Source of the DNA: Flavobacterium azooxidireducens
GTDB taxonomy: Bacteria > Bacteroidota > Bacteroidia > Flavobacteriales > Flavobacteriaceae
Assembly: GCF_023195775.1 (NCBI RefSeq)
Contig: NZ_CP096205.1
Location: forward strand, 744,001 to 808,000
Length of the DNA: 64,000 nucleotides
Reading direction: 5' to 3'
Below are positions 34,533-43,523 of this stretch, one piece after another. The notes beneath the pieces were generated by a model that did not search any database, was not told the origin of the DNA, and saw only the letters and a program-made list of their open reading frames with translations. The stretch's first letter is position 1. Each line of letters begins with the position of its first letter. A program made the position numbers and the translations under genes.

Positions 34533-34565
34533 TTTGTGAATATATTAACAATTATTATATATTTG
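34533..34565 (+). promoter_or_regulatory. Promoter of the outer-membrane receptor gene
   Basis: TTTG at 34533-34536, a 21-base spacer and TATATTTG at 34558-34565 match the Bacteroidetes promoter. The ATG lies 24 bases further. Confidence 0.7.
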
Positions 34566-34589
34566 CAATAACAAGCCACAAAAAAAACT

Positions 34590-37007
34590 ATGACTTCCTC
34601 AATACAAAGAACAATACTTCTTCTTCATTTACTATGTTTAACAACTGTTTTAGGCCAGGAATATTCAATTACAGGAAAAATTATCGACGAGAACAAAACA
34701 GGTATTGAAGGAACAGAAATTATATTGTTGAGTGAGGGAAACATAGTTAATTCTGCCATTACTGATAGTGATGGAAACTTTACTATTAAAAATAAACCGG
34801 GTTTATATTCTCTTCGTTTTTATTTTGTTGGAACAGTTATTTATCAAACTGATTTTAACCTCGATAAAAATATCGATTTAGGTACGCTTGAATCTTTCGA
34901 CAATTCTACGCAATTGAGAGAAGTTGAAGTTACCTCCAAAAAACGGGTTATTGAAAACAAAGTAGACCGAACAGTCTTTAATGTAGAAAACAGTATCCGT
35001 TCTACCGGCAGCGATGGTTTTGAATTACTAAAAGGTACACCAGGTGTGTTTATTTCAGGAAATCAAATTGGCATTGTTGGAAAAAGTACTGTTAGTGTAA
35101 TGATTGATGATAAAATGGTCAATTTATCCGGTAACGAATTAATCAATTATTTGCGAGGTATTAGTTCAGAAAATATCAAAAACATTGAAGTAATTACAAC
35201 TCCACCGGCAAAATATGATGCACAGGGAAACAGTGGTTTAATCAATATCAAATTAAAAAAAGCTCCCGAAGATTCTTGGGCAGTAAATCTTCGTAATTAT
35301 TACATGCAAAATTCGTATCCTTCCTATTTGGGCGGAGTGAGTTTTACTTTTAATAAAAATAAATTAAGTCTTTTTACCGATTACATCAGACAAACCGGAC
35401 ATGATAAATATTGGGAAAACTTATCTAACCAATTTGAAACAGAAAGTTGGGAAGGAAGCACCAAAAGAAAAGACACCCGCGACATCAATCGACTAGCCTT
35501 TACATTAGATTATAAAATTTCTGATAAAGCCAGTATTGGAACAAAATACATCGGATTACTCGACAATCCGGATACGGCCGACAGAAATATCACGGCTGTT
35601 AGAGATAATTCTTCCAACGACATTACTTCTACTTTTTATACAAATGGTTTCAATAAAAATGAAAGTTCTAATCACACGTTAAACGTTTACTATGTTCAAA
35701 AACTTGACACATTAGGCAAACAAATTTCGGTTGATTTTGATTATTTTAAATATACAGATGATCAAAACAGAGTTTTTACAACCAGTGAATTTTCACCTGA
35801 AAATGTTCAAATTGGTTCAAGTTTTATCGCTAATAACACAAGCTTGCAAGACATTTTAAACTACAGCGGAAAAATAGATTTCGATTTACCAACCAAATGG
35901 GCAACCTATGGTTTTGGTGGAAAGTTAAGCTTTGTAAAAAACAAAAGTGATATTGCTTTTTTTAATCTCTCCAGCGGAACTCCAATTTTAGACATTAATC
36001 AAACTAACGATTTTGATTATTCTGAAAACACGCAATCTGCCTATGTAAACTTTAAAAAATCACTCAGCGAAAAATGGCAAACACAAATCGGTTTTCGGTA
36101 TGAAAACACAATTGTTGAGGGCACAACAACTTCACTGGATGTCACACAAAATCAGGAAAACAATTTCAGTTACGACCGTATTTTTCCAACGATGTATCTC
36201 ACTTATACCCCAAACGAAAACCACAATTTTTCAGTTAATTACAGCAAACGAATTGGTCGCCCTATCTTTTGGCATTTGAATCCGTTTAAAGTGTATATAA
36301 ATTCATTTACCTACGCAGAAGGAAATCCATTTCTACAACCCTCGTTTACAGACAATTATGAAATAAATTACAATTTCAAAGAAAACCTAAGTTTCAAAAT
36401 TTATTATTCCAATACAATTGACGGAAGTATGCAACTACCCATCGTTGAAACAAACGATAACGAAACAACATTACGCTATTTCAGAGATAATTACGTAGAT
36501 CGATACCAATTTGGTGGTACTATCACTTACTATTTTGATAAAATTTCTTGGTGGGAAAGTTCAAACACAATCAATGGCTACAACAATGTAACAGCCTTTA
36601 TCAAAGATGTTCCCACTGAAGCAAGAAATGGATTTCAATATCATTTTTACACTTACAATACATTCAACTTAAACAAAAACAAATCACTCAAAGCCGAGGT
36701 AAACTATGAATTTCATAGTGCCCGAAGAGATTACTATTTTTCCGCCACACAATACAACAAACTCGATCTTGGACTTCGTTATTCTATCAAAGAAAAAGGA
36801 TTGAACTTTATTCTAATGGCTTCCGATGTTTTCAGAAGTTACCAAGCCGATTTCACTAGTGTTGTAAATAATGTTGGACAACTCAACAACAGCTATTATG
36901 ACGAAAGAAAAATTTTATTGGGTGTAACCTATAAATTTGGAAATAAAAAACTTACAGTAAACCAACGAGAAACAGGCAACGAAGAAATTAAAGATCGCCT
37001 AAAATAA
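34590..37007 (+). CDS. TonB-receptor-like outer-membrane beta-barrel protein
   Basis: An 805-residue protein with signal peptide (about 1-22, VLGQ), a carboxypeptidase-like regulatory domain (about 25-110), a plug-like domain (about 130-225; LLKGTPGVFISGNQIGIVG) and a large barrel of the type called outer membrane beta-barrel family protein (OMP_b-brl_3). Unlike most receptors it ends with a charged tail (VNQRETGNEEIKDRLK) after the last strand. Single-gene unit with its own promoter. Substrate unknown; no metal or sugar genes nearby. Confidence 0.85.
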   Translation: MTSSIQRTILLLHLLCLTTVLGQEYSITGKIIDENKTGIEGTEIILLSEGNIVNSAITDSDGNFTIKNKPGLYSLRFYFVGTVIYQTDFNLDKNIDLGTLESFDNSTQLREVEVTSKKRVIENKVDRTVFNVENSIRSTGSDGFELLKGTPGVFISGNQIGIVGKSTVSVMIDDKMVNLSGNELINYLRGISSENIKNIEVITTPPAKYDAQGNSGLINIKLKKAPEDSWAVNLRNYYMQNSYPSYLGGVSFTFNKNKLSLFTDYIRQTGHDKYWENLSNQFETESWEGSTKRKDTRDINRLAFTLDYKISDKASIGTKYIGLLDNPDTADRNITAVRDNSSNDITSTFYTNGFNKNESSNHTLNVYYVQKLDTLGKQISVDFDYFKYTDDQNRVFTTSEFSPENVQIGSSFIANNTSLQDILNYSGKIDFDLPTKWATYGFGGKLSFVKNKSDIAFFNLSSGTPILDINQTNDFDYSENTQSAYVNFKKSLSEKWQTQIGFRYENTIVEGTTTSLDVTQNQENNFSYDRIFPTMYLTYTPNENHNFSVNYSKRIGRPIFWHLNPFKVYINSFTYAEGNPFLQPSFTDNYEINYNFKENLSFKIYYSNTIDGSMQLPIVETNDNETTLRYFRDNYVDRYQFGGTITYYFDKISWWESSNTINGYNNVTAFIKDVPTEARNGFQYHFYTYNTFNLNKNKSLKAEVNYEFHSARRDYYFSATQYNKLDLGLRYSIKEKGLNFILMASDVFRSYQADFTSVVNNVGQLNNSYYDERKILLGVTYKFGNKKLTVNQRETGNEEIKDRLK

Positions 37008-37085
37008 TTTTTTTTCTGCTTTTTGTAACTTTTATATATCTCTTTACGTATAACTACATGAAACTATTATTCAAGTAGAAAATAA

Positions 37086-37949
37086 ATGAGACAGCTTAAA
37101 ATCACCAAGCAGGTTACTAATCGTGAAACTGCTTCCCTAGACAAATACCTACAAGAAATTGGAAAGGTTGATTTAATTACAGCCGATGAAGAGGTAGAGT
37201 TAGCTCAACGCATCAAAGCCGGCGATCAACGTGCTTTGGAAAAGTTGACCAAAGCTAATTTGCGTTTCGTGGTATCTGTTGCTAAACAATATCAAAATCA
37301 AGGACTTACACTTCCCGATTTAATTAACGAAGGAAACTTAGGACTTATAAAAGCCGCACAACGTTTTGATGAAACCCGTGGATTCAAATTCATTTCATAC
37401 GCAGTATGGTGGATTCGTCAATCGATTCTTCAAGCATTGGCAGAACAATCGCGTATCGTTCGTTTGCCATTAAACAAAATTGGTTCTATCAACAAAATCA
37501 ACAAAATGTATGCTTTGTTAGAGCAATCTAACGAAAGACCACCTTCTGCTGAAGAAATTGCAAAAGAACTTGATATGACTGTAAATGATGTAAAAGAGTC
37601 AATGAAAAACTCCGGTCGTCATTTATCCATGGATGCTCCTTTAGTTGAAGGTGAAGATTCAAATTTATATGACGTTTTGCGTTCAGGTGAGTCACCAAAT
37701 CCTGACAGAGAATTGATTCATGAATCACTTCGCACAGAAATCGAACGTTCATTAGAAACCCTAACCCCAAGAGAAGCAGACGTAGTTCGTTTGTACTTTG
37801 GTTTAGGCGATCAACACCCAATGACCCTAGAAGAAATCGGAGAAACCTTCGATTTAACCCGCGAACGTGTTCGTCAAATTAAAGAAAAAGCAATCCGTAG
37901 ATTAAAACACACCTCAAGAAGTAAAATATTAAAAACTTATTTAGGATAA
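37086..37949 (+). CDS. rpoD: Primary RNA polymerase sigma factor (Bacteroidetes type)
   Basis: The 287-residue housekeeping sigma factor directs RNA polymerase to TTG/TAnnTTTG promoters. Region 1.1 is missing, as normal in Bacteroidetes; region 1.2 begins at [11 protein letters not shown], region 2 has [18 protein letters not shown] and [13 protein letters not shown], region 3 about 125-200, and region 4 the HTH with [22 protein letters not shown]. Single gene with a 78-base upstream gap. Downstream come several hairpins. Confidence 0.97.
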   Translation: MRQLKITKQVTNRETASLDKYLQEIGKVDLITADEEVELAQRIKAGDQRALEKLTKANLRFVVSVAKQYQNQGLTLPDLINEGNLGLIKAAQRFDETRGFKFISYAVWWIRQSILQALAEQSRIVRLPLNKIGSINKINKMYALLEQSNERPPSAEEIAKELDMTVNDVKESMKNSGRHLSMDAPLVEGEDSNLYDVLRSGESPNPDRELIHESLRTEIERSLETLTPREADVVRLYFGLGDQHPMTLEEIGETFDLTRERVRQIKEKAIRRLKHTSRSKILKTYLG

Positions 37950-38080
37950 ATTTTTTCTATACCAATTGCCTTTGATTTATAAAAGTAATTCGTATTTTGC
38001 GAGTCTAAAATTGACACGTATATACTAAAAATAGTAAAATTACAAACAGTTTAAACTGTTCGTTTTTTGATTGATGATTG

Positions 38081-38113
38081 AAACTCCGGCTGATTACCGG
38101 AGTTTTGCTTTTT
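38081..38113 (+). terminator. Terminator of rpoD
   Basis: AAACTCCGG/CCGGAGTTT (38081-38089 with 38097-38105, seven-base loop) followed by TGCTTTTTT. Best candidate for the rpoD 3' end; the weaker palindrome at 38045 may also contribute. Confidence 0.7.
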
Positions 38114-38170
38114 TAGGAAGCAAAACTCCAGTCTGTTCGCTTCGCTCGGGTTTCCGGAGTTTTGCTTTTT
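38097..38170 (+). repeat. Direct repeat of CCGGAGTTTTGCTTTTT with inverted partial copy
   Basis: The 17-base unit occurs at 38097-38113 and again at 38154-38170, and a partial inverted copy (AAGCAAAACTCC) lies at about 38118-38129. The tract can fold in alternative ways, with either copy pairing with the inverted one. Confidence 0.75.
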
Positions 38171-38191
38171 ATATAAATTAATGTTTTATTT

Positions 38192-38312
38192 GGGCGTGCC
38201 CCTCCGACAAGCTACGGGTCAGGCTTTCGCACTCGCTTTTTTTCATTGTTCCACTGCGTTACACAATAAAAAAAGAGCTCAAACAATTGCTCAATCCTTC
38301 ACGCAACTCAGT
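38192..38312 (+). repeat. Probable dispersed intergenic repeat element
   Basis: A GC-richer stretch opening with GGGCGTGCCCCTCCGAC and containing a bulged 12-bp hairpin (38236-38249 with 38263-38275). From memory, tracts beginning this way occur many times between genes in flavobacterial genomes. Only one copy is in this window, so repetition cannot be shown here. Confidence 0.4.
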
Positions 38313-38369
38313 GCTGAAAAGAAAATTCAGGTTTTAAACAAAAGACTTCCCCGTTTGCCTTTAAAATTT

Positions 38370-38377
38370 TACTTTTG
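38370..38377 (+). promoter_or_regulatory. -7 promoter element of rpe
   Basis: TACTTTTG fits TAnnTTTG, 53 bases before the rpe ATG. TTTG at 38354 is too close (12 bases) to be a standard -33 box. Confidence 0.45.
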
Positions 38378-38393
38378 CACAAACAACTCGTAC

Positions 38394-38413
38394 GGACAAC
38401 TCGCGAGTTGTCC
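38394..38413 (+). promoter_or_regulatory. 20-base perfect palindrome in the rpe leader
   Basis: GGACAACTCG is followed directly by its complement CGAGTTGTCC. It lies downstream of the -7 box and ends 17 bases before the rpe ATG, so it would form a hairpin in the mRNA leader or serve as an operator. Confidence 0.6.
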
Positions 38414-38430
38414 CTACAAACAACAACACA

Positions 38431-39096
38431 ATGAAAAACACACTAATTGCTCCTTCTGTCTTAGCAGCCGATTTTGCCAACCTACAACGCGATATTGAAA
38501 TGATTAATCATAGTGAGGCCGATTGGTTTCACATCGACATTATGGATGGGGTTTTTGTGCCAAACATTTCTTTCGGAATGCCGGTTTTAGAAGCTATTGC
38601 TAAACATGCCAAAAAAACAATCGATGTGCATTTAATGATTGTCGATCCCGATCGCTATATCAAAACATTTGCTCAATTAGGCTCAACCAACCTGACTGTG
38701 CATTATGAAGCTTGCACACATTTACACAGAACACTTCAGGCCATTAAAGCCGAAGGAATGAAAGCTGGAGTTGCTTTGAATCCGCATACGCCGGTTAGTT
38801 TATTAGAAGACATTATTAACGACATTGATTTGGTTTGTCTAATGAGTGTCAATCCTGGTTTTGGAGGACAATCATTCATCGAAAAAACCTATAAAAAAGT
38901 AAAAGAACTAAAAGAAATCATCACAAGAAACAACGCTTCAACTTTAATTGAAATTGATGGTGGAGTAACCAATAAAAATGCCCAACAACTAGCCGAAGCC
39001 GGAGCCGATGTGTTAGTGGCAGGAAACTTTGTTTTTAAATCAGAAAATCCGACTCAGACAATATCGGATTTGAAGAAGTTGTTGGAAAATTGTTAG
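38431..39096 (+). CDS. rpe: Ribulose-phosphate 3-epimerase
   Basis: A 221-residue TIM-barrel enzyme interconverting ribulose-5-phosphate and xylulose-5-phosphate in the pentose phosphate pathway. Motifs: APSVLAADFANL (N-terminal Ser), HIDIMDGVFVPN (metal-binding His/Asp), HLMIV, MSVNPGFGGQSFI and EIDGGV (second Asp). Normal length. Single gene with its own promoter and a palindromic leader. Confidence 0.97.
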   Translation: MKNTLIAPSVLAADFANLQRDIEMINHSEADWFHIDIMDGVFVPNISFGMPVLEAIAKHAKKTIDVHLMIVDPDRYIKTFAQLGSTNLTVHYEACTHLHRTLQAIKAEGMKAGVALNPHTPVSLLEDIINDIDLVCLMSVNPGFGGQSFIEKTYKKVKELKEIITRNNASTLIEIDGGVTNKNAQQLAEAGADVLVAGNFVFKSENPTQTISDLKKLLENC

Positions 39097-39127
39097 AATT
39101 TTTGAACTAAATTTAAGTTTAACGTTA

Positions 39128-39174
39128 TGTGATTTCTCCTTCGTCGAAATGACACACTGCATGGAGAAATCACA
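39128..39174. terminator. Inverted repeat between convergent rpe and CBS genes
   Basis: TGTGATTTCTCC (39128-39139) and its exact complement (39163-39174) enclose a 23-base loop containing a small TTCG/CGAA hairpin. It could end transcription from both sides or be a dispersed repeat; there is no long U-run. Confidence 0.5.
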
Positions 39175-39211
39175 CAAATCAATTCTCGAAAAGCTTTAAA
39201 AATTAAATTCC

Positions 39212-39631
39212 CTAATACTGTTCCAACAAATACTTTATAATATCCGTAGTTGTCACAATACCAACCAACAAATCGCCTTCCACAACGGGAAGTGCATGAA
39301 ACTCTCTTGTAGATAAAATTTCTGCCACTTCTTTGATGGTGGTTTCCGGTGCAACTGTCACTAACTTTTTTGCCATTACTTGTTCAACGGTAAACATATT
39401 ATAAACAGTTACGTCAACCACTTCATCATCGTCGTCAACGGCATCTACGAATGAAATTCGCAGTAAATCCGTATAACTTAACATTCCGATAATTTTATTG
39501 CTATTGACAACCGGAATGTGTCGAATATGGTGCTTTTTAAACAGCATTTCTGCTTTAGTCAAATCATCCGTTAAATTGAGTTTGATAACATTTTTTGTCA
39601 TTATGGTCGAAACCGGAACCTGCTTTTTCAT
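39212..39631 (-). CDS. Tandem CBS-domain protein
   Basis: A 139-residue protein made of two CBS domains (about 8-60 and 75-135), with the usual VSTIMTKNVIKL start and VVEGDLLVGIVTTTDIIKYL end. Stand-alone CBS pairs bind adenine nucleotides and act as energy or ligand sensors on a partner. An acidic insert (VDAVDDDDEVVDV) lies between them. No partner gene is adjacent. Confidence 0.88.
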   Translation of the reverse strand: MKKQVPVSTIMTKNVIKLNLTDDLTKAEMLFKKHHIRHIPVVNSNKIIGMLSYTDLLRISFVDAVDDDDEVVDVTVYNMFTVEQVMAKKLVTVAPETTIKEVAEILSTREFHALPVVEGDLLVGIVTTTDIIKYLLEQY

Positions 39632-39723
39632 CTTAATCTACTTTAATTCTAAACAAATTTCAGCATTAAATGAACACACACAAATGACAGATATCATAGT
39701 TTAATTGAGACTTTTTTTGTATC

Positions 39724-40539
39724 TTATTCAAACTGAAAATTTATCATTTTTCTTACTTTTTCATACAATTCCGGAAATTCTCTTCTAAAATCATCCGGTG
39801 TTTCAAAAAAATGTTCCAACAAAACGGCTATAAATTCAAAACTGTTTGAAAAAGCATAAATTCGAAAATAATTAGATTCTATTAATTTCTGAGCCACCTG
39901 TTTTTGAGCCGTATAATCTAAAATTGCATTATAATTTCTGGCAAAAAGAATTGAGCTCTTGTCTGTTCGTTTCAACCCGTGAAAATGTATGGCATGTGCA
40001 AATTCATGCAAACCTAAATTCAGATTATCATTGTGGTATTCATATCCTTCCAAAAAATCTTTCCATGAAAAGACAATGGCTTTCATTCTCGGATTAAATT
40101 CGCCTTTGTGCCAAGCATCATTAGAAGTGGAATAATAAGGCTCAGGGTAAATTATAATTTTATCAAAAACATCGATCAAATACTTTCGCATTCCAAAAGT
40201 TAACTTGACCGCTGTGGCTGAAATGAAAACTTTTATTTCCTCATTTAAAACCAATTCTTCTTTGGTAATAAATTGATAATTGGCCATAAAAGTAGCCAAC
40301 CGATGCTCAAAATGTTTCTTTTTTTTATTGGATAGACGGTTATAAAAAGTAATTTTCTGTCGCAAAATTCGCTGTTGCTCTTGTGTCAACTTTTTTGGTA
40401 TAAAATAGAAATGTACAAAAATTGGTTTGTGAAATAGTTTGGCATAAAAATACTCTACAACATAAAAAACAACAATTGAAATCAAGACAAATCCTAATAA
40501 TAAAACAACCAAAATAAAAACGTTCATGTCATCCATCAC
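39724..40539 (-). CDS. MtfA-like zinc-dependent peptidase
   Basis: A 271-residue protein with one N-terminal membrane helix (about 6-29) and an MtfA/gluzincin domain: HEFAH zinc motif (about 175) and the downstream glutamate in FEFIAVLLEHFFETP. E. coli MtfA controls the glucose PTS by binding Mlc and has aminopeptidase activity; no Mlc is seen here and the membrane anchor makes the target uncertain. It lies 30 bases beyond the last gene of the pigment cluster and may receive readthrough from it. Confidence 0.8.
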   Translation of the reverse strand: MMDDMNVFILVVLLLGFVLISIVVFYVVEYFYAKLFHKPIFVHFYFIPKKLTQEQQRILRQKITFYNRLSNKKKKHFEHRLATFMANYQFITKEELVLNEEIKVFISATAVKLTFGMRKYLIDVFDKIIIYPEPYYSTSNDAWHKGEFNPRMKAIVFSWKDFLEGYEYHNDNLNLGLHEFAHAIHFHGLKRTDKSSILFARNYNAILDYTAQKQVAQKLIESNYFRIYAFSNSFEFIAVLLEHFFETPDDFRREFPELYEKVRKMINFQFE

Positions 40540-40569
40540 TATGCTTTTTCTGGTTATTTTATCAATTTA

Positions 40570-41862
40570 CTAATTCGTTCTTTTATCAATCAACGTAGTT
40601 GGTTTTCTGTTTTCCGGAGAAAAAATAATCGGTAATAAATCTTCTTTAGTCACCACTTCCAATTTTGGAGTAACTCTCAATTTTGCTTTAAAATGATTTT
40701 TCACTTCGTGAATAAATTCCTCCGAATTATTGAGAGTAACAATTTTAATTAAAATCTCATCTGTTCCTAAATCGTTAGTGAAAATTTCGATAACATGGTT
40801 TTCAATTGCTTCAAAAGAAGTGAGCAAATCGTGCATAGCCGGCGGATACAAAGTGGTTCCTTTATATTTAATCATGTGTTGTTTTCTACCAACCACCGGA
40901 CCCAAACGCAATGAATTTCTTCCGCATTGGCAAGCATCGGTGTGCAACTGAACAATATCACCGGTTTTAAATCGCAAAAGCGGCATGGCTTCTACTCCTA
41001 ATGTGGTAATGACCAACTCTCCTGTTTCGCCTTGTTTAACGGGTTTATTGTCATTATCTAACACTTCCACAATAATTAATTCCGGATGATGATGACCGCC
41101 ATGAAAAGTTTCACATTCGGTGAAAGCCGTACTCATTTCTGTAGAAGCATAAGAAGAAAACAACTGAATAGGCCATTTTTGTGTGATTTTATCCGAAAGC
41201 AAAGTGGGATTAAAATCCTGATCACGCAAGGCTTCGCCAATGCAAATTACACCTTTTACACTTGATGATTTGTAATCAATTTGATGATTTTCGGCATATT
41301 CAATCAGTTTCAATAAAAAAGAAGGTACTGAAATTAAATAGGCCGGTTTGTATTTTAAAATGGAATCCCATTGTAATTCAGGAATTCCGGAACCCACTCG
41401 AATGACACCCGCTCCTAGTTTTCGTAAACCTAAAAAATAAGCTAATCCGGCCATAAATCGTCGATCCATCGTGGTCATCAACTGAACTACATCGCCTTTT
41501 TGAATTCCGGCACATTGAAAAGAAATGGATTCATTATAGGCTAATCTTTCCAAATCATTATCAGTTAAACCAATAGTTACCGGACTTCCTAATGTTCCAG
41601 AAGTGGTAACGTAATCAATAATTTTGTCTCGGGTAACACAAAAAAAGTCGTCGTTAAATTCCTGTAAATCCGTTTTAGTGGTCACCGGAATTTGCTGCAA
41701 ATCTTCCAGTGATTGAATTGAATCAACATCAATTTTATATTGAGAAAATAGTCGTTTGTAAAAAGGTGAATTTTGATTCAAATAAGCCAACAATTCCTTG
41801 AGCTTTTCACTCTGAAATGCATAAATTTCTTCAACCGAAGCCTTTTCTATTGCTGGAATCAT
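40570..41862 (-). CDS. PaaK-like AMP-forming ligase
   Basis: A 430-residue adenylating enzyme of the phenylacetate-CoA ligase type: nucleotide-binding TTSGTLGSPVTIGLT (about 85-99), YASTEM (about 238), and the Cys-containing TDACQCGRN segment before the C-terminal subdomain. It probably activates an aryl or acyl carboxylate as CoA or ACP thioester. In the cluster it is a candidate for loading the aromatic starter acid (for example coumarate-like), but the substrate is inferred only. Last gene of the array, five bases after the C45 gene. Confidence 0.8.
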   Translation of the reverse strand: MIPAIEKASVEEIYAFQSEKLKELLAYLNQNSPFYKRLFSQYKIDVDSIQSLEDLQQIPVTTKTDLQEFNDDFFCVTRDKIIDYVTTSGTLGSPVTIGLTDNDLERLAYNESISFQCAGIQKGDVVQLMTTMDRRFMAGLAYFLGLRKLGAGVIRVGSGIPELQWDSILKYKPAYLISVPSFLLKLIEYAENHQIDYKSSSVKGVICIGEALRDQDFNPTLLSDKITQKWPIQLFSSYASTEMSTAFTECETFHGGHHHPELIIVEVLDNDNKPVKQGETGELVITTLGVEAMPLLRFKTGDIVQLHTDACQCGRNSLRLGPVVGRKQHMIKYKGTTLYPPAMHDLLTSFEAIENHVIEIFTNDLGTDEILIKIVTLNNSEEFIHEVKNHFKAKLRVTPKLEVVTKEDLLPIIFSPENRKPTTLIDKRTN

Positions 41863-41867
41863 TCTGT

Positions 41868-43523
41868 TTATTTATTAATTTTCTTTAAATAATTTTCAAT
41901 CTTTTTTCTATCCGGAAGGGTTGTGATTTCTTTTTCGAGAGCTTTTTTAAATTCAATTTCAGCTGCTTTATACCATCCTTTTTGGAAATAATATTCACCT
42001 ATTTTGGAATAAACCAACCAAAAATCAGGATTTAAATTTTGATATTCCTTAGCAAACCCTGTTTCCAAAGTTAACTTTTCTTTTAAAACCTTATCTAACT
42101 TTCTATCTAAAATTCTAAACTTTTCATAATCGGCATATTCTTTCGTGTTTAAAAAATCATCTTTTGGAATAATTGCGGATTCTTTGACAGAAACAGTAAA
42201 ATCTCCTTTCATTTTACTAAAAACTTCATTCAAATCATACGCTACAAATTCGCCCAATTGATAGGGATTGGAAGAAACCCAAACCATCAATTGTTCCGGT
42301 TTAAAAATCACGGCATGATGAGCCCGAAGTTGATTGAGAGCTTTTTCGTTTCCAAACCCGATTTTGAGTTCGGCAAGTCCATCTTTATTTCGGAGAATTT
42401 CGGCCATTTTTTGTGGATTCATTTTATCTTTTTCATCCAACAATTCATTCATTCTATCAAAACGATATTTGGAATGACTTTCTTTGATATGCTCAACATT
42501 TCGCTCATCTGATTGATACGCTTTGCTTTGAAAATGATTGGAACAAACAAGTTGATTAGAATTTTCAACTTCATAAACATCAAAATTATCGGAAGCCATT
42601 TCAATCAAAACTGCCTTTTTGTCTTTGGCACTTCCCACCATAATTGATTCGGAAACAAACACTTCTCTTTTTTTGGCAATCGCAATTGCTTCATCTATCG
42701 TGGAAGCATACTGCAAAATTTCTCTGGTTACAATTGATATTGGCGTTTTTGCAACCAACGGAATATCCGATTTTCCTGCATTGATAGTTACGGTTAATCC
42801 TTCAGCATTCATTCCGGAAAGCACACCAATCATTCCGCCCCAAGTAACATTCATAAACGGAATTCCTTTTTCAGGTTTAACGAACAGAATTATTTTATCT
42901 TTTGCAAAATCATCTCCTGCATAAAAATCGAAATTTCTACCGATGAGTAGCGAACCATCTTCCGATTTATCGCCCCAAACCGCCATGGAAGAACAGCCTA
43001 CCAAAGCCAAATCCTGCAAAGCATGGCCAATATCGTGTGCTCCGTGAAGGTAGAGATTTCTGAGGTATTTGGGTGCGATAGAATTAAAATCGTTTGATGC
43101 ATATTCTGAAATACCGTAGATTTCTGTTTTAAATTCTTCCGGAATATGCAGATAAAGTTTTCGGTTATACCATTTTAGAAATTGCCGTAATACTTTTTGT
43201 TTGAACGTTGACGGAACCATTTCCTGTATTTTCGAAAAAAAAATACGTTCTTGATTTAAAAATAAATCTTCCGATAAACCTCCAATTAATAATCCTCTTT
43301 GTAATTCATCTCCGGTAACATGGAGTTCCCAAAGTTGCTGTTTGTTTTTTATTAAAAAATTTTCGCCTGAGACAAAAAGAGAATCATTCCGTTTTTCGAT
43401 GATTGGTTTCTCAAATTTAGAAGATGCTAATTGTGGTTTATCCTGCAGCGATTTGGAAATTCCACACGACAAAAAAGTGGTTCCAATAAAAAGGAAAAGT
43501 ATTATTTTGAATACAATTTTCAT
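41868..43523 (-). CDS. C45-family (AAT-like) Ntn-hydrolase/acyltransferase lipoprotein
   Basis: A 551-residue lipoprotein (lipobox FLSC, Cys about 20) with a central domain like acyl-CoA:6-aminopenicillanic acid acyltransferase (peptidase family C45). The candidate nucleophile, exposed by self-cleavage, is Cys177 in LALVGCSSMAVWG; the downstream GRNFDFY and WGGMIGVLSGMNAEGL segments fit. A TPR-like helical tail occupies about 500-551. An acyltransferase on the outer side of the membrane in a pigment cluster is a candidate for acyl transfer to the resorcinol. Overlaps the CrtI-like gene by four bases. Confidence 0.8.
   Translation of the reverse strand: MKIVFKIILFLFIGTTFLSCGISKSLQDKPQLASSKFEKPIIEKRNDSLFVSGENFLIKNKQQLWELHVTGDELQRGLLIGGLSEDLFLNQERIFFSKIQEMVPSTFKQKVLRQFLKWYNRKLYLHIPEEFKTEIYGISEYASNDFNSIAPKYLRNLYLHGAHDIGHALQDLALVGCSSMAVWGDKSEDGSLLIGRNFDFYAGDDFAKDKIILFVKPEKGIPFMNVTWGGMIGVLSGMNAEGLTVTINAGKSDIPLVAKTPISIVTREILQYASTIDEAIAIAKKREVFVSESIMVGSAKDKKAVLIEMASDNFDVYEVENSNQLVCSNHFQSKAYQSDERNVEHIKESHSKYRFDRMNELLDEKDKMNPQKMAEILRNKDGLAELKIGFGNEKALNQLRAHHAVIFKPEQLMVWVSSNPYQLGEFVAYDLNEVFSKMKGDFTVSVKESAIIPKDDFLNTKEYADYEKFRILDRKLDKVLKEKLTLETGFAKEYQNLNPDFWLVYSKIGEYYFQKGWYKAAEIEFKKALEKEITTLPDRKKIENYLKKINK

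Larger units (their letters stand above)
37950..38430 (+). other. Repeat-rich 481-base intergenic region between rpoD and rpe
   Basis: No convincing gene. From left to right it holds: palindrome AACAGTTTAAACTGTT (38045-38060) followed by six T; a terminator-like hairpin (38081-38113); a second direct copy of its right half (38154-38170); a GC-richer tract from 38192 (GGGCGTGCCCCTCC) to about 38312 with an internal hairpin; a -7 element at 38370; and a 20-base palindrome at 38394. An open frame from 38181 runs through this into rpe but has no protein-like features. Confidence 0.7.

Noticed and set aside
38181..38498. 105-codon open frame before and into rpe
   Set aside because: It covers repeats, a promoter box and a palindrome, overlaps the rpe start in another frame and has no protein-like pattern. 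It looks like translated repeat sequence.
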